DNA of 64,000 bases from M55B167 sp964406095 (GTDB lineage Bacteria > Verrucomicrobiota > Kiritimatiellia > RFP12 > UBA1067): contig CAYOQJ010000039.1 in assembly GCA_964406095.1 (NCBI GenBank), positions 1 to 64,000 on the forward strand. Direction: 5' to 3'. Shown piece after piece: positions 7,029 through 15,488 of this stretch; position 1 is the first letter of the stretch; each line of letters opens with the position of its first letter. The notes beneath the pieces are model-generated. The model made no database searches. It was not told the origin of the DNA and saw only the letters and a list, made by a program, of their open reading frames with translations. The translations under genes were made by a program, and so were the position numbers.

Positions 7029-8178
7029 AACGGTGTTTTTTGTGAACCCGGAACTGCAGACCACTCACAATCAACAGTAGCAAAAGTGCAGCTATGGCAG
7101 CGACAAGCAGCTTGCGTCGTGAGCGCTGACTGGCGATGCGTTCCGCCAGGTCATCGATCAGCATTTCCAGCTCCGGTTGGTATTGTGTTTCAGGATTAGC
7201 TTCAAGGTAGTCACGTATCTCCCGAATCGCCGTCGCAGGTTGCTGTGACTTTTTCAGGTTGCGTAGTTTGATCATATCACGCTTGATCCGCAGATCATGT
7301 TCCCGTTTTTCTGTTTTCACTCTGGTCAAATCGGCTTTGGAGGCTTCCAGCAGCTCTCTAACTTTACGCATCTCGGGACGATATCCGTATGCTGCAAGCA
7401 GAGCCTTCAATGCCTCGGCACGTTGAATGGGATTTTTTTCACTTTGAGCATCGCGCAGACGGTTGAAGAAAACCTCCTCATTGCTGATCCATTTTGAGAT
7501 ACCCGTGACTAGGAGTGCAAAATCATCGATCACCCGTTGCGGCGTTTTGAAACTATAGGGTTTACCTTTGCATTTCGGACATCGTATCGGAGCGACTCCC
7601 TTGCCGCCACAGCGCTTGCAGACCACTCTTCCGCTACCGCCGCACATTGGACATTTCACACCCTGGTTGGCTCTGCGGCTGCCTTTAAGCTTCTTAGGCA
7701 TCGGTAATACCCCTTTGCCATTACACCTGGGGCATTTGCTCTCTCCTTTACATAGAGGGCAAACTCCCATAACAAATCCTTCCCCCCGGCACTCCTCACA
7801 GGCCAGAAAGCATTCAGCCGGTTCGACTCTGAGCAGATGGCGCTCAGCCGGATATTTTGCGGCATGAGAGGCTCGCGAGCGCACATAAAGATTGGTATTG
7901 CCCTTCATCAATGCCGTAAGTGCGTAGGCGGCCATTGCCCGGCTGCGCAGTCGCTCGATTCCATTGGTGTTGCGTGCATAGGCCAGCAGATTGCTCAATG
8001 CGGCCTTGTCACGGGGGTTTTCGGCCAGCACATCGCACTTCTCACGCAGTGTGATAAGCTCGGGCTCGAGTTCTGCAAGCTGATTGGTGTCCACAGATGC
8101 GCAAAGCGGCAGAACGGCACCTTGTATCAGGATCAGGGCCAAGATCAGCCAAATGCTGTTAAGAATATTTTTACTCAT
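7021..8178 (-). CDS. Exported, membrane-anchored protein with DnaJ-type CXXCXGXG repeats
   Basis: 385 aa. N-terminal signal peptide (~residues 8-28), a helical domain to about 130, then six C-x-x-C units between about 130 and 215 (CEEC, CPLC, CPRC, CPMC, CKRC, CPKC, most followed by G-x-G) that match the zinc-binding hairpins of DnaJ. An alpha-helical segment with heptad character (KVKTEKREHDLRIKRDMIKL) follows, and one C-terminal transmembrane helix (KLLVAAIAALLLLLIVSGLQF) ahead of a basic tail. No J-domain is present. The sequence implies a zinc-finger domain outside the cytoplasm with a C-terminal anchor. Partner and function are unknown; a protein-binding role is inferred from the DnaJ finger. 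A GGAG lies close to the ATG. Confidence 0.75.
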   Translation of the reverse strand: MSKNILNSIWLILALILIQGAVLPLCASVDTNQLAELEPELITLREKCDVLAENPRDKAALSNLLAYARNTNGIERLRSRAMAAYALTALMKGNTNLYVRSRASHAAKYPAERHLLRVEPAECFLACEECRGEGFVMGVCPLCKGESKCPRCNGKGVLPMPKKLKGSRRANQGVKCPMCGGSGRVVCKRCGGKGVAPIRCPKCKGKPYSFKTPQRVIDDFALLVTGISKWISNEEVFFNRLRDAQSEKNPIQRAEALKALLAAYGYRPEMRKVRELLEASKADLTRVKTEKREHDLRIKRDMIKLRNLKKSQQPATAIREIRDYLEANPETQYQPELEMLIDDLAERIASQRSRRKLLVAAIAALLLLLIVSGLQFRVHKKHRSG

Positions 8179-8546
8179 GCTCCAATGATACTCTTTTTAT
8201 GATAGTCTCGCAACACAGCTGGGGGCTACTTTTCCGGGTTTCGTTTTACAGCCTTGTTTTCGATGGTGAAAACTGAGAGAATTAAGGCGATTGAAACACA
8301 GTTGAGAGAGAAAATAATTCTGGCAGACAAAATGAAATTGGAGAGATGCCCGATCCCATCAATTTGGATCAAACGAGAGAGCTGAACTAAAAATCGTTCT
8401 TAACAAAGAGTTGACGTTTACTGCTCAATCGCTTGTTTTTTGCTTCGGGCAGAAACTCATCTAATTGATATCCGGTACGCTCATCAGAGCATGTGACAGA
8501 CACCGGGTTTGAAGTTGGTGAGCAACAGATCGGCACGGAATAAAAG
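8179..8546. other. Intergenic region with one weak small ORF (8263-8385)
   Basis: 368 bp between the divergent CXXCXGXG gene and the M24 peptidase gene. A 40-codon plus-strand frame (8263-8385) reads MVKTERIKAIETQLREK... to ...SIWIKRES; it is charged and helix-like but has no ribosome site, so I do not call it a gene. Promoters for both flanking genes must lie here; I could not single out convincing -35/-10 pairs. Confidence 0.4.
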
Positions 8547-9740
8547 ATGAATACTGGCATAAAAAACGACGTGCTCCTCAATGATCTCAAACTGCGGGTG
8601 CACAAAGTGCAGAACGCGATGAAAAATCTCAGAGTGGATGCCTTGCTGGTGCAGTCCAATCTGAACAACCTCTATTTTGCAGGCAGGATTTTTGCTGGCT
8701 GCACCTACGTCCCCTGTGAGGGAGCGCCGCTTTTTTTTGTGAGACGCGGAGCCTTTCCGGCAGGCGACAATGTTTTCAGCATTTATAAACCCGAACAGAT
8801 TCCTGGAATTCTGCATGATCTCGGTTTGTCCTCTTCGAAACATCTGGGGTTGGAATCCGCCGAGTTGTCACAACGCAACTGGCAGCGGCTGGCAGCTCTC
8901 TGGCCGGATGCCGAGATTCTGGACGCTTCTGGAGTGTTAGCTACGGTACGCTCTGTTAAAACACCTTATGAGATTGCCCTGATGAAAAAAACCGGCAGTC
9001 GTCATGCGGCGGTGGTTGCTCAGTTCGCCTCGGTTTATGAGCAGGGCATGACCGATCAGCAGTGGATGATCGAGATGGTTCACCTGATGCTGAAAGCGGG
9101 CAGTCTCGGAATCTTCAGGGTAGCTGGCGAGTCGATGGAGGTTTTTATGGGCACAGTGTTGGCAGGAGATAATGGCGCAGCGGTCTCTCCGTATGATTTC
9201 GCGCTGGGAGGTGCCGGGATTGATCCATCATATCCTGTGGGTCAGTGCGGAATTCGGATCGAGCGGGGCATGACGGTGATGGCCGATGTGGCCGCTAATT
9301 TTTACGGCTATCTGACCGACTGCACCCGTGTTTACGCGCTAGGCGGTGTGTCCGCCCGTGCTCGGGATGCGCATCGGCTCTCGATTGACATTCACGAGAC
9401 CATTGCGGAGCGTGCCATTCCGGGCACCCCCTGTTCAGAACTGTACAATCTTGCCGTCGCAATGGCTGAGCGGGCCGGATTTGCGGAGTGTTTTATGGGA
9501 GCGGAGCGTAAAGCCCGTTTTGTAGGACACGGCACCGGACTGGTCATCAATGAACAGCCGGTTCTGGGAGCACGGTCACAGGAGATTCTGCAGGCCGGGA
9601 TGTGTATCGCCGTTGAACCGAAATTTGTGATTGCGGGAGTAGGCGCGGTAGGAACTGAGGACACCTATCTGGTTACCGAAAAAGGTCTGCGTTCCTTAAC
9701 TCCTTTGGATCGGGAAATAATCGAACTTCAGGAGATTTGA
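8547..9740 (+). CDS. M24 family metallopeptidase (Xaa-Pro aminopeptidase-like)
   Basis: 397 aa. Creatinase-like N-terminal domain to about residue 150, then the pita-bread metallopeptidase domain. Metal ligands are readable: Asp pair in ADVAANFYGYLTDCTR, His in GHGTGLVINEQP, Glu in AVEPKF and Glu in VGTEDTYLV. Family members cleave X-Pro bonds or small peptides in the cytoplasm using two divalent metals. Ends 1 bp before the MBL hydrolase start, so M24, MBL and birA form one transcription unit. Only a weak ribosome site precedes the ATG. Confidence 0.88.
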   Translation: MNTGIKNDVLLNDLKLRVHKVQNAMKNLRVDALLVQSNLNNLYFAGRIFAGCTYVPCEGAPLFFVRRGAFPAGDNVFSIYKPEQIPGILHDLGLSSSKHLGLESAELSQRNWQRLAALWPDAEILDASGVLATVRSVKTPYEIALMKKTGSRHAAVVAQFASVYEQGMTDQQWMIEMVHLMLKAGSLGIFRVAGESMEVFMGTVLAGDNGAAVSPYDFALGGAGIDPSYPVGQCGIRIERGMTVMADVAANFYGYLTDCTRVYALGGVSARARDAHRLSIDIHETIAERAIPGTPCSELYNLAVAMAERAGFAECFMGAERKARFVGHGTGLVINEQPVLGARSQEILQAGMCIAVEPKFVIAGVGAVGTEDTYLVTEKGLRSLTPLDREIIELQEI

Positions 9741-9741
9741 T

Positions 9742-10356
9742 ATGAACATTGAAGTTATGGGCCTCGGCCCCTATCAGGCTAATTGCTCGATTATATGGGG
9801 CGAAGCACAGAAGGCTTGGATAGTTGATCCGGGCGCGGAGGCTGAAAGGATACTTGCTTTTCTGGATGAGCGCCAGCTGACGCTTGAAGTTGTGGTGCTG
9901 ACTCACTATCACTTTGATCACATTTCAGCTTTGAATAATCTGATGGAACGACGGGTAACCCCGGTTTATCTGCACCGTGCGGACGCCTCTTACGCCTTTT
10001 CCCCAATGAACAGTATGCCGCCTTATCCTGCCACCCGCAAGCCGGTGAATCTGATACTGGAAGCTGATGATGGTGATCTGATTGAACATGGCGGTATCAG
10101 CACCCGCATCATAACAACTCCCGGTCACACTCCCGGCGGGTGGTGTCTGCATTTCGAAAAGGAAAATCTACTGGTGGCTGGCGACACTCTGTTTGCCGGT
10201 TCAGTAGGCCGCACAGATTTGCCCGGGGGCAGCTGGGAGACCTTGACAGAATCGCTGAAAAAACTGAAAAAATTGCCCGATGAAACCAGAGTCATTTGCG
10301 GACATGGTCCCGCAAGTTCCATTGGATCAGAAAAACAACGCAATCCCTATCTATGA
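9742..10356 (+). CDS. MBL-fold metallo-hydrolase (glyoxalase II/YcbL-like)
   Basis: 204 aa, the length of the short single-domain glyoxalase-II-like group. Zinc motif THYHFDH at about residue 54, next His in TTPGHTPGG, Asp in VAGDTLF, final His in CGHGP. The product probably hydrolyses a thioester such as S-lactoylglutathione or a related thiol ester; the substrate is not fixed by sequence. AGGAGATTTGAT before the ATG lies across the stop of the M24 gene. Its stop overlaps the birA start by ATGA. Confidence 0.88.
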   Translation: MNIEVMGLGPYQANCSIIWGEAQKAWIVDPGAEAERILAFLDERQLTLEVVVLTHYHFDHISALNNLMERRVTPVYLHRADASYAFSPMNSMPPYPATRKPVNLILEADDGDLIEHGGISTRIITTPGHTPGGWCLHFEKENLLVAGDTLFAGSVGRTDLPGGSWETLTESLKKLKKLPDETRVICGHGPASSIGSEKQRNPYL

Positions 10357-11342
10357 GCAGTGCACAGAAGATACTCGCTTTATTAAAGGCGAACAAGGAC
10401 TCGGAGATTTCCAGCCGTACATTTTGCGCACAGCTGAAAATCTCCCGCAACGCGGTTTGGAAACATATCACAGCGTTGCGTAAGCAGGGCTATGTGATAG
10501 AGGGTCAGTCGCGGTGCGGCTATCGTCTTGTCAGCTCACCATCTGTGCCCTGTGCCGCAGAGGTGACGCCCCTGTTGCACACTGAAAGCATAGGACGAAT
10601 TTTGCATTACAAAAAAAGTTGTATCTCGACAAACGATGATGCAATGGCGGCAGCCGAGCAGGGCTGTGCCGAAGGCGCTGTATTCTGTGCCGGTGCTCAG
10701 AGCGGCGGACGCGGACGAATGAATCGGCAATGGTTTTCGCCGGCGGACGCAAATCTCTACTTTTCTATCCTGTTGCGCCCTGGAGTTACGATCAACCGTG
10801 CCGCTGCACTTCCGCTCATAGTTGGAATTGCCGTAACCACGGCACTTGAACAACTGGACAGCAAGCTTCATCCGCGAATCAAGTGGCCTAACGACATCCA
10901 GATCGATGGTAAAAAAATCTGTGGTATTCTTTGTGAAATGCGCTCTGAGATCGACTGCCGTGTGCGTCATATTGTGGCGGGCGTGGGGCTGAACGTCAAC
11001 CTGAATGCAGCGACACTGCCCGCTGACCTGTGTGATCGGGCTACCTCGTTGTTGCTCGAAACCGGACGTGAATTTCCCCGCGCCGGGTTGCTGGCCGCAG
11101 TGTTGAATGTTTTTGAGCCGCTATACCATCTCTGGCAGCGGGAGGGTTTTGCGGGATTGACAGAGAGAATGGCTGCTTATGACGCACTGGCTGGCGAAAT
11201 TGTGTCGATTCAACAGGGCCGTGAGACTTTGACGGGCCGGGCTTGCGGAGTACGGGAGGACGGAGCCCTGTTGCTAAAAACTGCCATGGGAGTAACGCCG
11301 GTTTACTCTGGCGAAGTTCACAAACTCCGGACAAATTGCTGA
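10353..11342 (+). CDS. birA: Bifunctional biotin-[acetyl-CoA-carboxylase] ligase / biotin repressor
   Basis: 329 aa. N-terminal winged HTH (ISSRTFCAQLKISRNAVWKHITALRKQGYVIEG, residues ~17-55), then the ligase core: biotin/AMP loop SGGRGRMNRQWFSP, KWPNDIQIDGKKICGILCE, and the C-terminal SH3-like domain (GRACGVREDGALLL). It joins biotin to carrier proteins through biotinyl-AMP and, having the HTH, is likely to repress biotin genes. The start was set at the ATG overlapping the MBL stop (ATGA); the longer reading adds 19 residues not seen in the family. Confidence 0.93.
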   Translation: MSSAQKILALLKANKDSEISSRTFCAQLKISRNAVWKHITALRKQGYVIEGQSRCGYRLVSSPSVPCAAEVTPLLHTESIGRILHYKKSCISTNDDAMAAAEQGCAEGAVFCAGAQSGGRGRMNRQWFSPADANLYFSILLRPGVTINRAAALPLIVGIAVTTALEQLDSKLHPRIKWPNDIQIDGKKICGILCEMRSEIDCRVRHIVAGVGLNVNLNAATLPADLCDRATSLLLETGREFPRAGLLAAVLNVFEPLYHLWQREGFAGLTERMAAYDALAGEIVSIQQGRETLTGRACGVREDGALLLKTAMGVTPVYSGEVHKLRTNC

Positions 11343-11446
11343 CTTTTCAGATTCCATGCAAAAGATAATTAAATGTTTTGTTCTGAAATGCTACAATGCG
11401 TCTGATTTTTAAAGAAGAGTTTGATATTGGGGAGGGGGAGAATCAG

Positions 11447-12250
11447 ATGGGTATGTCTTACAGGGCAACGCAGGATAGTGTCGGCTTCGTGCGGATGGTT
11501 CGACGTTTTATCAACGGTTTAGGCAATCGTTGTCAGTGCTGCATCTGCGGCAGAAGTTTTCAGCGGTTCTCAAAATATCGGGGCGGCTGGCAGGCGGTTT
11601 CATCTTATCTCAGAGAGCTGAAGTGGACAGGCAGTGATTTTGACAACTTCTGGTGTCCCTTCTGCCGCAGTCATGACCGCGAGCGTCATCTGATGTTGTA
11701 TTTCAACGCATTAGGCATGTGGGAGCGCTTTGCTGGCGTGGCTATTTTGCACATTGCGCCGGAAAAACACATCAGCCGAGCAATCGAAAGCTGCAGTCCT
11801 GCCAGTTATGTGCGCGGTGATTTGATGCCCTCCCGAGAGCAGGTGCGCAAGTTGGATGTGATGAATCTGACCGACAAATCAGAAAGCTATGATTTTGTTA
11901 TCTGCAATCATGTGCTAGAGCATGTTCCAGATGACAGCAAAGCGCTCAGTGAGATATTCCGCGTGCTCAAACCGGGTGGCTCGGCTATACTTCAAACCCC
12001 ATATGCTGCTGCCCTGCACTCAACTCGCGAAAATGATCCATTGATAATCACAGAGGCCGAGCGGCTAAAATTTTACGGACAGGAGGATCATGTACGACTT
12101 TACGGACTTGATCTTTTCGAACGTATTCGCAACACTGGTTTTATTCTGCATCTACACGAGCACAGCAAAGTGTTGGCGGATGTCGATTGCACAAGAGCTG
12201 GCGTGAATGCGGCAGAACCCCTGTTTTTGGTCATCAAACCTGAGCGGTAA
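11447..12250 (+). CDS. Class I SAM-dependent methyltransferase with N-terminal Cys motifs
   Basis: 267 aa. Possible zinc ribbon at residues ~25-75: CQCCICG and, 40 residues on, CPFCRSHDRERH. The Methyltransf_11-type core follows: ILHIAPE (motif I position, lacking the usual GxGxG), FVICNHVLEHVPDD and LKPGGSAILQTPY. The start at 11447 is chosen for the purine-rich GGAGGGGGAG 6-9 nt upstream. Similar proteins in surface-glycan clusters modify sugars, but nothing here fixes the substrate. Follows birA by 104 bp. Confidence 0.78.
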   Translation: MGMSYRATQDSVGFVRMVRRFINGLGNRCQCCICGRSFQRFSKYRGGWQAVSSYLRELKWTGSDFDNFWCPFCRSHDRERHLMLYFNALGMWERFAGVAILHIAPEKHISRAIESCSPASYVRGDLMPSREQVRKLDVMNLTDKSESYDFVICNHVLEHVPDDSKALSEIFRVLKPGGSAILQTPYAAALHSTRENDPLIITEAERLKFYGQEDHVRLYGLDLFERIRNTGFILHLHEHSKVLADVDCTRAGVNAAEPLFLVIKPER

Positions 12251-12330
12251 TCTGACTCTTTTCCCCGGAGTAGCTGGCGGTGGTGCAACTGCCGGCGCAT
12301 GATCACTGTAAACAATGCTTTCCAACAACC

Positions 12331-13008
12331 ATGACTAAAATTGCGATATTGAGTAAAATAAAGATTTACGGTGGTGCACTCACCTTGGGAATAGTGCTCG
12401 GGTGTGCGCTCTTCTGGCAGATCACGCTCGATCGGCGTCCGGTAGTTATCTGCTTGGGAGACAGTTTGACTTCCTGCGGTGGCAAAGACGGTAAATTCAG
12501 TCACCATTTGGCCCGCATGCTGCCTGGCGTTCGGGTTATCAATGCTGGCAAAGGCGGTGATACGCTGGAAGGTGCCCGTCAGCGTTACCGCGCGGATGTT
12601 CTTAAAAAAGAACCTGATGTCGTGATTGTGACTCTGGGTGCCAATGATTTCTGGTGTCGCAGTCGGACGGTAGCTGTAATGCGTGATGATCTGGAAACCA
12701 TGATTCTGGATTTCCAGAGTGTCGGAGCACGGGTGATTGTCACAGGATGTTTCGGTGATCGTGATTTTTGGAATGAGCACTCGGTAGAGTTCACCAGTGA
12801 CCGTTTTGGTCTGGCCTGGGATTTTGCCCGGATGGAGCGCGAGGTCTGTACACAACACAGCTCTTTTTACTTACCGAACATGCAGATAGATGTCAAACCC
12901 AATCGGTTGAAACCCTATTGGGATATGACTGATCATCCCAATTCCGCCGGAAATGAACAGATTGCACTGCGCCTGCTACCGCTGCTGAGGGAGGCACTGA
13001 ATCTTTAA
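12331..13008 (+). CDS. SGNH/GDSL-type hydrolase, membrane-anchored or secreted
   Basis: 225 aa. N-terminal hydrophobic segment (IYGGALTLGIVLGCALFW) serving as signal anchor, then the SGNH blocks: nucleophile Ser in CLGDSLTSCG, Gly in NAGKGG, Asn in TLGANDFW, and the Asp/His pair in TDHPNSAG. Probably an esterase or lipase acting on acylated sugars or lipids in the periplasm. The start is uncertain: this ATG has no ribosome site, while a GTG at 12280 has GGAG 9 nt upstream and would add 17 residues. Convergent with the TPR gene. Confidence 0.82.
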   Translation: MTKIAILSKIKIYGGALTLGIVLGCALFWQITLDRRPVVICLGDSLTSCGGKDGKFSHHLARMLPGVRVINAGKGGDTLEGARQRYRADVLKKEPDVVIVTLGANDFWCRSRTVAVMRDDLETMILDFQSVGARVIVTGCFGDRDFWNEHSVEFTSDRFGLAWDFARMEREVCTQHSSFYLPNMQIDVKPNRLKPYWDMTDHPNSAGNEQIALRLLPLLREALNL

Positions 13009-13105
13009 TCCTATTTACGGCATTTGAAATTCAGAAACTGAGTTAAATCTTGTCGGAAGCGTGTATCTCAGCGGCTATGCTAAAAAATTTGCGAACGTGG
13101 TTTAT

Positions 13106-15484
13106 CTACATCCGGTTAAAGTCAAAATTAGCGCCCTCCTCCTTCAAACGGCGTTTGAGGCCCATACCCTCCATGACTCTTCCTGCCTCGATGTAAATAT
13201 CCGCCAATGCGACAATGATGTCGGGGTTTTTCCATTGTGTCAATTCACAGGCACGCTGGGCCAGCTCAATTGCTTTTTCGAGACGACGGTTCTCACGTCC
13301 TTTGCAAAGCAGGGCTTCGGCGTACAGTAGCAGTGCCGTAATGTTATTCGGATCATCTTCCAGAATCTTCTCATACTGGAGGTCTGCTGTGGAGTATTGG
13401 CCAATTTCCAGAGCCACTCCGGCCAACTCGATGCGATAGTGTCGTTGTCTGGGGGCGTTGACTACTGCCCGGGCAAAGTGCAGATAGGCACTCTGCAAAT
13501 CTCCGTTGGCGCGCAGGCAATACCCCAAACCGTAATACGCTTGAGCTGATTCACGGTTGAGCGTGAGTATATTTTCATAGCAGCGCACAGCACCCTTATA
13601 ATCCCCGATCGCAATCCGTCGCCGGCCCTCAAGCTCCAAGGCATCCTGAAACTGCACCAGAAAGGCATCATCGGGGTTGATTTGCGCCGCATCACGCGCA
13701 CACTCCAAGCCCTTCTCCGAATGCGCTACCTCCACATTAGCCAGGGCCATTACCGCTGATATCCGTGCTGTGATGTTGTTTTCCACCCGTTCTTTAATGG
13801 CTGAATAGATTTCTGTTTCAGCTTCACCTCTGTGCAGCCATTCTCCGACATCAAGCTGGCGGACCTTTTCAAAGAAGACCGGACTCATTAGTGCGGCATC
13901 GCCCTCGAGCACATTTTTCGGTACGTTCCAGGCTGCTCGTCGATATGATATTCGCTCCGGGTTTTCCGCAAGCCAGCGATCCACCCCTGTTTCATCACAG
14001 ACCATACAGGCCAAAGCGTCGCTCATTGTAAGTTGGCCTGCCAGTATGAAATCCCGAAAAACTGCATCACGCTCGAAGAGCTTCAGCATCTCCCCGACAT
14101 TAAGAGTCAGCGGGTACATGGAACCTGCCACCATCCACTCATAAGTTCCGGTACACCAGACCTGCATATGAGCGAACTCCTGACGCATCCCGTCCAAAAT
14201 CGTGGCGAAAGCCGTCCGGGCAAGCGCACGCGCATCCAGATGCAGAACTGCAACTCCCCCCGGCTCAAGCATGGCGGCGATCCGCCGCAGACGGGATTGT
14301 GAAAAGCCGCGTGTGCAACCCCGTTTAAAGAGGGGTTCGGGGGTCAGGACAATCAGATCATGGCATCCTGTGAAGCTCTGCCTGACAAGTTTTTTAAAGT
14401 GTTCTTCGGTCGCAGTTTTTCCGCTGGCAAGTGCATCCCGGTGCATCAACAGCTCAACCATTCGCGGGTTCGCATCGCAGTAGGCCGGTGTCGCCACTCC
14501 GCCACGCAGCAGAAAGGGAGCGAAGAGCCCAGCTTCGCCTCCGACTAACAGCACGCGTTCGCTTGCAGGCTGAATCAGCAACGGTATATAGCCATTCAGA
14601 ACGCGGGTCGTGTGAAAGCGATTGCCGAAGATGACCGGACGGTTGTTCATCTCGCAGACAAATTGATAGTCACGGTCATCATAGATGGCGATTATATCCT
14701 TACCGGCGATATGTTCTTCACTCGGGTTGGCAAAGGCGAAGCCGCTGTCACGATAAACCAGTCTGCCGAAGGTGCCCCGGGCAAGAATATTATTCAGTGG
14801 TAGTTGGGCTGCGTAGAAAAAAACGAGCACTGCGACGATACTGACCGTCAGTGCTGCCATTTTTTGCAGAGTGCCGCTGCTGAACAGGGCTGTTGCCGCG
14901 AGTGCTGTCGGCAGAGCTGCGAGCAGGCAAAGCGGGAGTTCAAAACCACTGGCGGAAGGTATCGCGATTGCGAACAACCAGCAACCGGCGAAAAATCCGG
15001 TGATAACAGCGACGGCAATCATCAGAGATGATCCGCGTGTTCTGCCGATTCTCTGTGCGTAGAGTCCACCTGCCAGAAAACTGAAGAGCGCAATAAAGAT
15101 CAGAGAACTTTTCAGCAGCAGCTTAAGAAACATGGTGTAATTACGCGACATTTCCAGCAGCAGCTGCTGCCAGCCAGCACTCATTCCCGGAGCGGCGTGG
15201 AGCAGAAAAAGCTGATACGCAGATGTTATCAGTAAAACAAAGCATATATCGACAGAGAAAACATTTCTGCTGTTGCGGCGCAGCACGATTGATATTGTAG
15301 CGCCGCAGAGTGCTGCAGTCAAAGCAACCGCCGTAAACACCGCCAAGGTCAGCGGAGTTCTGCCAGCCATCGCATCGAGTATCCGCAGCCAGCAACCGAA
15401 GAGGCCGCCGAACAGAATTGCACTCAGCACACAAAGAAGCGCGGCAAAGTTCCTTTGAGCCGCATTGATCAGGCTTTTCCTCAT
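13106..15484 (-). CDS. Polytopic membrane protein with spermidine-synthase-like and TPR domains
   Basis: 792 aa. About seven transmembrane helices (residues ~10-245), a Rossmann-fold spermidine-synthase-like region (VLLVGGEAGLFAPFL ... AYCDANPRMVELL), and a C-terminal TPR array (~570-790: AQAYYGLGYCLRANGDLQSAYLHFARA, NNITALLLYAEALLCKGRE). Where polyamine synthases have a catalytic D-x-x-DP loop, this protein has LIVLTPEPLF, so propylamine transfer is unlikely. Similar membrane/SpeE-like fusions are common in PVC and related bacteria, role unknown. The ATG follows the waaA stop by 4 bp; a GTG nine codons upstream is possible. Confidence 0.75.
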   Translation of the reverse strand: MRKSLINAAQRNFAALLCVLSAILFGGLFGCWLRILDAMAGRTPLTLAVFTAVALTAALCGATISIVLRRNSRNVFSVDICFVLLITSAYQLFLLHAAPGMSAGWQQLLLEMSRNYTMFLKLLLKSSLIFIALFSFLAGGLYAQRIGRTRGSSLMIAVAVITGFFAGCWLFAIAIPSASGFELPLCLLAALPTALAATALFSSGTLQKMAALTVSIVAVLVFFYAAQLPLNNILARGTFGRLVYRDSGFAFANPSEEHIAGKDIIAIYDDRDYQFVCEMNNRPVIFGNRFHTTRVLNGYIPLLIQPASERVLLVGGEAGLFAPFLLRGGVATPAYCDANPRMVELLMHRDALASGKTATEEHFKKLVRQSFTGCHDLIVLTPEPLFKRGCTRGFSQSRLRRIAAMLEPGGVAVLHLDARALARTAFATILDGMRQEFAHMQVWCTGTYEWMVAGSMYPLTLNVGEMLKLFERDAVFRDFILAGQLTMSDALACMVCDETGVDRWLAENPERISYRRAAWNVPKNVLEGDAALMSPVFFEKVRQLDVGEWLHRGEAETEIYSAIKERVENNITARISAVMALANVEVAHSEKGLECARDAAQINPDDAFLVQFQDALELEGRRRIAIGDYKGAVRCYENILTLNRESAQAYYGLGYCLRANGDLQSAYLHFARAVVNAPRQRHYRIELAGVALEIGQYSTADLQYEKILEDDPNNITALLLYAEALLCKGRENRRLEKAIELAQRACELTQWKNPDIIVALADIYIEAGRVMEGMGLKRRLKEEGANFDFNRM

Positions 15485-15488
15485 TAAA

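Noticed and set aside
12100..12858. 252-codon minus-strand frame
   Set aside because: It is antisense to the SGNH hydrolase and the end of the methyltransferase, both with intact motifs; its own translation has no family look.
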